Positions 58,255 through 64,000 of a stretch of DNA of 64,000 nucleotides are shown here, in pieces (position 1 is the stretch's first letter; every line of letters starts with the position of its first letter). The notes below the pieces were generated by a model that saw only the letters and a list, made by a program, of their open reading frames with translations, ran no database searches and had not been told where the DNA came from. The position numbers and the translations under genes were made by a program. Source of the stretch: Ampullaceana balthica (taxonomy: Eukaryota > Mollusca > Gastropoda > Lymnaeidae). Location: the NCBI GenBank assembly GCA_944989445.1, contig CALYLW010000131.1:1051868-1115867 (forward strand), read 5' to 3'.

Positions 58255-58503
58255 ACGTCTGCCTGACCGTGACGCTACTAATTTTAGAAAGCAGCGCACG
58301 AAATTACTGCAACAAAAATAACTCTTTTCGAACGTCCCACATAAAATTGTGGAATATGAAAATAAATGAATAAATTAAAAATAAATCAAAGTTCTGTATT
58401 AAATTACTTTTTATTCTAATGTGTATTTTTTCAAAATAAATAGATTTCACCTAAAATGTATTTATTTTGAAAACGTCCGTCATTTTTGACGGGTAATACT
58501 CTA
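58255..58503 (+). mobile_element. Helitron-like element, 3' end intact
   Basis: Same 3' hairpin and CTAG|T end as 56896-57151, and AACTCTTTTCGAACGTCCC and ATAAAATTGTGGAATATGA in the interior. A TTTATTTTGAAAAC-like segment is duplicated nearby in inverted form (58426-58468). The 5' boundary is approximate. Confidence 0.6.
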
Positions 58504-59511
58504 GTTAATTAATATATTTTAAATATATCCGTTTAAAACTCTTAGTTACTTTAATTCGTGCCGTGAAATGAATGTAAGCTCCGAACTTTCTTTGAAGTAC
58601 TGTTACCGACTATTACCGACTATTACCGACGCACTGCATTGACAGGTGTGGCAGTTTTTCACTTTTATTCTGGGTATCTCATGCACTGAAGTTCCTCTGC
58701 TGATGATATCAAAGCCGCCACGAACAGCATTATTTAAATAGCAGAAGTGCTTGCTAAATGCAATAGCGATAAATTAGCAGTTGCTATTTAATGAAATGCT
58801 GCTTCCTGAAACCTGATCCTCCTGCGTTATTTTCAATCGATGATATACTCTTAATAATATCGTTGATTTATTTTCACCAGCGTGACTGACTGGCGGAAGA
58901 TGGTTTTATCGCTACCATCCAAAAACCTTGCTAGAAATAGAGCTTAAATCTTAACTTATTTCACGACGTTTTGTGCTTAGGCTTAGATACTTCAAAACTA
59001 TGTGTGGAGCAACGACAACAACAACAACAAAAAACTGCATATAGCAATGCGACCATCACATTAACAATAATTGAGCTGTGTAAACACCAGAAATCTAAAA
59101 CCGCACTAAGTAATTATCCTATTTTCATAAGCCGAGTTATCGCTTGATGCAATTTATCATCTCATCATACAGTTTCAAGAGAATATCGTTTCAAATTTAA
59201 TGGAATTAATTGTTGAAATACATGCACGCGTGTACAGTTAATTGTACTATCATCTACCAAACATAGGCGTGTCAACATGTTACGATACGGCTTATGGGAT
59301 AAGGTGGGGGAGTGGGGGGAAAAAACATCAAAGGGGTTGGGACTCACAGAGTTCGTTGACCTTTTCCCACCAAGGGAATGAGGCCGGAAACTTGTTTGAG
59401 AATCACTGGTTCAAACTTTGAAATAGCCTCATCCCAAGTAAGGAGTAAACGCTTGGCTATTCAGCAATCAATAGCCGTAGTTTAAAAAATAACAAGTGGG
59501 GTAAATGCCGC

Positions 59512-59627
<116 letters not shown>

Positions 59628-59859
59628 GTCTGCTCCCAAACAGGATGTCGTAGTGATAGGTAACTAAAAGTAAAAGTAATTGTTTTCTGATGACGTGTCA
59701 GCTTGCCAGTTTTTTGTTGTTTTTTTGTTGTTGTTTTTTTTAAATTTAGAAAGAAATGAAAATATTTAGAAATCGACAAGTTGACAGCCTTTTGGATGAG
59801 AGTGGATATATCACAGACACAAAAATACTGTTTATGAGCAGTGAAATACTCCTGGAAAT

Positions 59860-59892
59860 ATGATAATAATGATAATAATAATAATAATAATG
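59860..59892. repeat. Short ATAATA array
   Basis: About 10 units next to the antisense L2-type end at 59893. Confidence 0.85.
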
Positions 59893-59991
59893 AATTGATA
59901 ATTTTTATTGCGCAGTATCCCAGTCAGAAACTGAGCTCACAGCGCTTCACATAAAATAATAACACACATATTATATTTATCAATGCATTCA
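59893..59991 (-). mobile_element. L2-type LINE 3' end, antisense
   Basis: AATTGATAATTTTTATTGCGC, GAGCTCACAGCGCTTCACAT and AACACACATATTATATTTAT as in the other copies. It is cut on its right side by a family E element. Confidence 0.7.
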
Positions 59992-60149
59992 ATGCGCAGC
60001 ATTTTAGAATAACCGCGTTGAAAATTTGGTAAAATATTGTACACAAATTTAAAATTGGATGCTGTGAAACTTTGCACACGATGTTGTTTTGTTTTGTTTT
60101 GTTTTTTTGTTTTTTTGACATGGACCAAAGAACCTTAGAGGGAATATTG
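59992..60149 (-). mobile_element. Short hAT-like element, family E copy 4
   Basis: GCGCAGCATTTTAGAATAACCG at one side and CCTTAGAGGGAATATTG at the other match 26636-26782. It contains an inserted TTTTG-rich run at about 60085-60116. Confidence 0.55.
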
Positions 60150-60420
60150 CCTCCCTCACCATTTCCTCCCCCCCCCCTCGACCTCTCATCCGCCTTAATT
60201 TTTTTATTATTCAAAACCAGGATGTAGAACAAAATGACATACACGTTGACCCCCCCTCTCTCTTATATTCCCCCACTGAATGGGCAGCATAACCTTGACA
60301 CGAGTGTCGTGGTCACCTCACTGTGACCTGTCCGCCATGCAAGTGAAAACTGAAGCCGGCCCAGGTTTAATTAAGGCGGACGCAGGTAACAAATGGATTC
60401 GTGTTCTACAAGAATACAAT
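60150..60420. other. Unannotated stretch
   Basis: Two C-rich runs; nothing recognised. Confidence 0.35.
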
Positions 60421-60423
60421 TCT

Positions 60424-60955
60424 AGCACCTGAGGCTGAGATCGGGGCTTCTCAAGGTGATGGCAAGGGTGCCAGCACCTGAGGCTGAGATCAGGGCTTCT
60501 CAAAGTGATGGCGCAGGGCCAGCACCTGAGGCAGAGATCGTGGCTTATCAAAGTGATGGCGCAGGGCCAGCACCTGAGGCAGAGATCGTGGCTTCTCAAA
60601 GTGATGGCGCAGGGCCAGCTCCTGAGGCAGAGATCATGGCTTCTCAAATTGATGGCACGGTGCCAGCTCCTGAGGCAGAGATCGTGACTTCTCAAAGTGA
60701 TGGCGCAGGGCCAGCTCCTGAGGCAGAGATCGTGGCTTCTCAAAGTGATGGCGCAGGGCCAGCTCCTGAGGCAGAGATCGTGGCTTCTCAAAGTGATGGC
60801 GCGGGGCCAGCACCTGAGGCAGAGATCATGGCTTCTCAAAGTGATGGCATGGGACCAGCACCGTAGTCTGAGATAGGCGCTTCTCAAAGTGATGGGATGG
60901 GACCAGCAACTGAGGCAGAGATCATGGCTTCTCAAAGTGATGTCACGGGGCCAGC
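60424..60955. repeat. 48-bp minisatellite with long open frames
   Basis: About 11 copies of a 48-bp unit with CCTGAGGCAGAGATCGTGGC and TTCTCAAAGTGATGGCGCAG. Because 48 is a multiple of three, the plus strand reads as a 16-residue repeat PAPEAEIVASQSDGAG (open to a stop at 60864; the first codon at 60456 is GTG), and the minus strand stays open for 220 codons. There is no other sign of a gene, so a minisatellite is preferred. Confidence 0.9.
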
Positions 60956-61321
60956 GCTCTGCAAGGACGGCTGCGATCACGGTCTAGGAATTGGCAAGAT
61001 TTTGAGAACACAATCCCTAAGCTCAGCATGGTGATATGATCGGTGCGATATGAGTTTGCGTTTACTGAACAGTTGATACGGCTTGCCTCCTCAGTGTCGT
61101 TTGAAACAGCTCAGTTACCTGGTTTTGGAAAGCTGACGTCGCGTAGTGCTACAACTATGGTTAACTCTTGAACCTAATAACCCAATGAGGTTATCTGGAT
61201 TGAAGGGCGGAAGAGGTACAAACGGACGTAGATAGAACCAAATAGTGTAAAAGGTAGAGTGGCCTCGGAGGTAGTCCACGAGTAGCAAGGCAGCACGACT
61301 GGGAAGTTATCGAGACCAGGG
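60956..61321. other. Unannotated stretch
   Basis: Nothing recognised between the 48-bp array and the L2-type fragment. Confidence 0.35.
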
Positions 61322-61770
61322 AATGAGCACATCGTATCTTACTGAACTTTTGTCGGTCTACTCACCCACTCGCCAGCTACGATCTTCTGCAGACACACGC
61401 GTTCTCTCTGTTCCTACGACACGCACCAAAACATTTGGTGAAAGGTCGTTCTCTTTTTGTGCAGCCAAACAATGGAATTCTCTACAATTACACATACGTA
61501 GTATTCAAACAACCAAGTCCTTCAAGACTGCACTTAAGACACATCTTTTCAACATTTATTTTCAAAATTAATGAAACAACATTTCTTGTAAATGATTAAC
61601 GTAGCTTATGTATAATGTACTGTAATTTTTGTGTTTGTTATGATATGAAAGTTAATATAATACTTATAGGTATGTTATTTCTTTCATGTAAAGCGCTGTG
61701 AGCCCAGTGCCTTACTGGGATACAGCACTATATAAATAATCAATTTATTATTATTATTATTATTATTATT
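61322..61770 (+). mobile_element. L2-type LINE: C-terminus and 3' tail
   Basis: The plus-strand frame 61323-61571 encodes the C-terminal end of an L2/Rex-like LINE protein: LRSSADTRVLSVPTTRTKTF, FGERSFSFCAAKQWNSLQLH and SFKTALKTHLF, then a stop. A 3' UTR with ATGTAAAGCGCTGTGAGCCC and ACAGCACTATATAAATAATC follows, then an ATT tail (61741-61770). It is strongly 5'-truncated: endonuclease and RT domains are absent. This copy anchors the identification of the other L2-type tails. Confidence 0.85.
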
Positions 61771-62530
61771 AAGTTAGTACGACCATATGGGACCCTTGCA
61801 TGCACCGCATGTGATGAACGTTTTATTCTCACTGACAAGCTAATGATTCGCAACACGCCCAATCTTCTCATATCTATACAACATCTGCACTACTCTCTAC
61901 CTCCTGTCGCTCTTTTTGGCCTTGAATTACACCGCAGCTGAGTTTTCATCTCATTTTATATTCGTTGTATTTGTTTTTGCCTATTTATTCGTTGGAGAAG
62001 GCTTTTTGCCCAACCGTTCTTTGTTCTGTGCCGTCTTGTCAGGCCTATACTTACCCCCCCCCCTTTTTTTTTACATGTATCTATTTATCTTAAGGCCAGG
62101 TTGCATTCTCACCCATATTTACTACGACCATTAGGGGTAGTAACAACAATATAGATAACATCTCCGGTTCAGATTCTCATTAGTCTAATATTCGCACGTT
62201 TATTAATGCCGCGCGTGTAGATCTGAGGCATCTCCTCGTAAAATCTTGACATCATGAACACGTTTATTTTATTTACTATGCGGCTGAGGCGTTTTGTAAG
62301 GTAATTTGTTAACCCTCAAAAGGCCCACAAACCACGGGTATAAACCCAATATCATTGTCTCCCCGTGAAAGCAACGCTGAGCAAAGAATCATGCGATTAC
62401 GGCAATGTGCGATGGTCCGCCCGTCGACATCCATCTCGCCAGTCGTAGCCCCTGACAGCGATATGGTGTCTTGCAGTATAAATATACGCCTTTAGAATCT
62501 CCCGGTCACTTCGTGTTTATAAAAGATGTT
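61771..62530. other. Unannotated stretch
   Basis: A C run followed by a T run is at 62053-62072. No gene recognised. Confidence 0.4.
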
Positions 62531-63029
62531 TTTAAATCCCTTATAATAACTTCACCGCCGTCTCTGTCTCTCTGTCTTCATCTCTCTCTGTCTTGGGCGG
62601 GCGGAAAAACAAAAGTAAAAAATGACCCACTTCCCGTGATCCGATCGAGCTGTAATTTGGGACACGGACCCGTCTTGCCTAACAATGCATAGTATCAAAA
62701 TTTGAGATCGATCGAACGTACCTTAATTAAATTAATGCATTTTTAGTTTATCCTTATATAACGTATGTAATTCAAATTCAAGGTTTGTTATTGTTTTTTT
62801 TTCCACGTGAGAGTTTGAGTTTACGCGTTGACGCGACCCATCGAAGTACCGGCGTGCTTTTGTTTATATTTTATGTGTCACGCTGAGCTCGGTCAAGCGA
62901 TCGGTGACCAGACTTGTCCCCTCTCAGGGTTATGAAGCAAATTTGAGTTAAGACAGATTCAGTCTGTAAATGTTTGTCGCGTTTGAAAATAATCAATACT
63001 GTTAGTTATGTCTCATATATAAGGGATTT
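62531..63029 (+). mobile_element. Inverted-repeat element, copy B1
   Basis: Ends AAATCCCTTATAAT and ATATAAGGGATTTA. It has the full set of motifs seen in reverse at 4569-5070 (CATTTTTAGTTTATC, GAGATCGATCGAACGTACC, GTCACGCTGAGCTC). Flank ATAGTCTAAAACTTTGTTTT and TTACGGGTTT as beside A1. Confidence 0.65.
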
Positions 63030-63492
63030 ATAGTCTAAAACTTTGTTTTTACGGGTTTGTTTTATTTTCTTCTTCTTCCCTACAATGGACAATGTGGGCG
63101 TGGACACTGCCCAGTGTTGTATTTTAAAATGTCTTATTATACAGCGTATTTCGTTCTTAGACACTCGACACTGGTGTCACCTTCAATCTTTGTTTATCAA
63201 GCACCTCTGCTGTTATTAACAATTTGTTACCTGGGTCGTCACTTAGAGCGATGCGATTCTTGACAAAATGTCACCAATAAATCGTCTTAATAATGACGTG
63301 ATTATGTCCAGTTATTAACCCCCCCCCCACCCCCACCCCCACTCCCCACTTTCACCAAGGCTGCAATGGATCATTTTGTTTGCGCTATTTATATACGCGA
63401 TAATCCCGATAATTGTTAGGCTGTCTCAAGCTCTTATATCAAATCATTTGCCTATATTACTATATTCGTTTAGTGATCCATAGTCACGTGGT
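63030..63492. other. Unannotated stretch
   Basis: Oligo-C tract at 63319-63345; nothing else recognised. Confidence 0.35.
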
Positions 63493-63605
63493 CAACGTTC
63501 CCTCCAAGGTTCCTTGGCCCGTTTTGCAAAATAATTAACCCGTAAGCAAGTTTGCACAGCATCCATTTTATGTGGAAAATTTTGACACTTCACAAAAAAC
63601 AGTTT
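63493..63605 (+). mobile_element. Family E hAT-like element, partial copy 5
   Basis: Starts CAACGTTCCCTCCAAGGTTC and keeps GTTTGCACAGCATCCATTTT. The right part is missing where the inverted-repeat element A2 begins at 63611. Confidence 0.5.
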
Positions 63606-63610
63606 TTATT

Positions 63611-64000
63611 AAATCCTTTATATTAACTCGTGGTGTCTGTTTCAACCCTTGCTTGCTTGATTGTCGCCAAAACTTTAGATCGATTTTTAATCCACTTTCT
63701 CGTAAGTTAGCGATCAGAAATTTTGCAGGCAGTTTCGTGCCGATGATAAAAACGATGTATCAAAATTTCAGATCGATCGCATGTACTGTAATTAAATTAT
63801 TGAATCTTTAGATTATTTTATTTCTTTCTATGTATGATGTTATTTTTTTGAGATAGAGTGTCGCGGTGCGTATTATATTGAACAACCTTTCTGTCGCGCA
63901 ATAAGGTGCGTATTTTATTGACAACACTTTTTATAAACATATTCTGATCGGTGCGCATGTTAAACATGTTTAACGACGCAACTCCAATTTTATATTTTTG
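63611..64000 (+). mobile_element. Inverted-repeat element, copy A2 (cut by window edge)
   Basis: From AAATCCTTTATATTAACTCG to the end it follows copy A1 closely, in the same orientation, but lacks the CCGA microsatellite. The right inverted end lies beyond the window. Confidence 0.7.

Larger units (their letters stand above)
57888..59408. mobile_element. Possible hAT-like element of about 1.5 kb
   Basis: Left end CAGTGGTTCTCA and right end TGAGAATCACTG are inverted with one mismatch. The flanks GTTGAAAT (57880-57887) and GTTCAAAC (59409-59416) agree at 6 of 8 bases. It encloses a GA microsatellite and a Helitron-like end. No transposase frame. The short inverted ends make chance pairing possible. 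Confidence 0.4.

Overview
This looks like repeat-dense, non-coding DNA from an animal nuclear genome. A lophotrochozoan, most likely a gastropod or other mollusc, fits best. That is inferred from the mix of repeats: a Jockey/CR1-type LINE with a GATAA tail, L2-like LINE tails ending in AAT, tRNA-derived SINEs, many short hAT elements, Helitron-like ends, and many minisatellites in AT-rich DNA with oligo-C/G runs. Nothing bacterial, viral or organellar was recognised. I found no host protein-coding gene that I can defend. Nearly all open frames are tandem repeats read as protein or low-complexity DNA. The one real protein homology of any length is a reverse transcriptase at 15140-16570 (minus strand), whose frame is broken upstream.

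Layout. 1-6630: copies of a family with short inverted repeats (AAATCCYTTATAT) plus minisatellites of 19, 25, 32 and 40 bp. 6630-14300: minisatellites of 27, 52 and 35 bp, two short hAT-type elements, a LINE fragment with an expanded GATAA tail. 14300-17100: AAT array with an L2-type tail, then the 5'-truncated LINE. 17100-20560: simple repeats, then a CpG-rich, pyrimidine-rich stretch with a candidate exon. 20560-28900: AT-rich DNA with minisatellites of 27, 33, about 19 and 67 bp and a TATAA array. 29400-35900: transposon cluster, including hAT elements at 29432-30062 and 31425-32720 with clear 8-bp target duplications, a SINE, a Helitron-like element at 33101-33354 and another hAT-type element at 33558. 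36000-44130: AT-rich DNA, a 20-bp array, L2-type tail, SINE with AAT tail. 44470-50100: candidate non-coding exon, a 31-bp array of about 50 copies, two related 29-bp arrays, a 46-bp array. 50300-64000: Penelope-like 3' ends, two short hAT elements, arrays of 33, 24, 37 and 48 bp, Helitron-like ends, L2-type C-terminus and tail, and copies of the same inverted-repeat family seen at the left edge.

By my rough count, minisatellites with units of 16-67 bp cover about a sixth to a fifth of the window. The most informative results are the nested hAT/LINE/SINE insertion near 31-33 kb, the recurrent hAT families with 8-bp duplications, the Helitron-like termini, the link between LINE tails and microsatellites, and the CpG-to-TpG/CpA pattern of variation inside several arrays. 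I found no undescribed gene system. All identifications are from reading by eye; no search was run.
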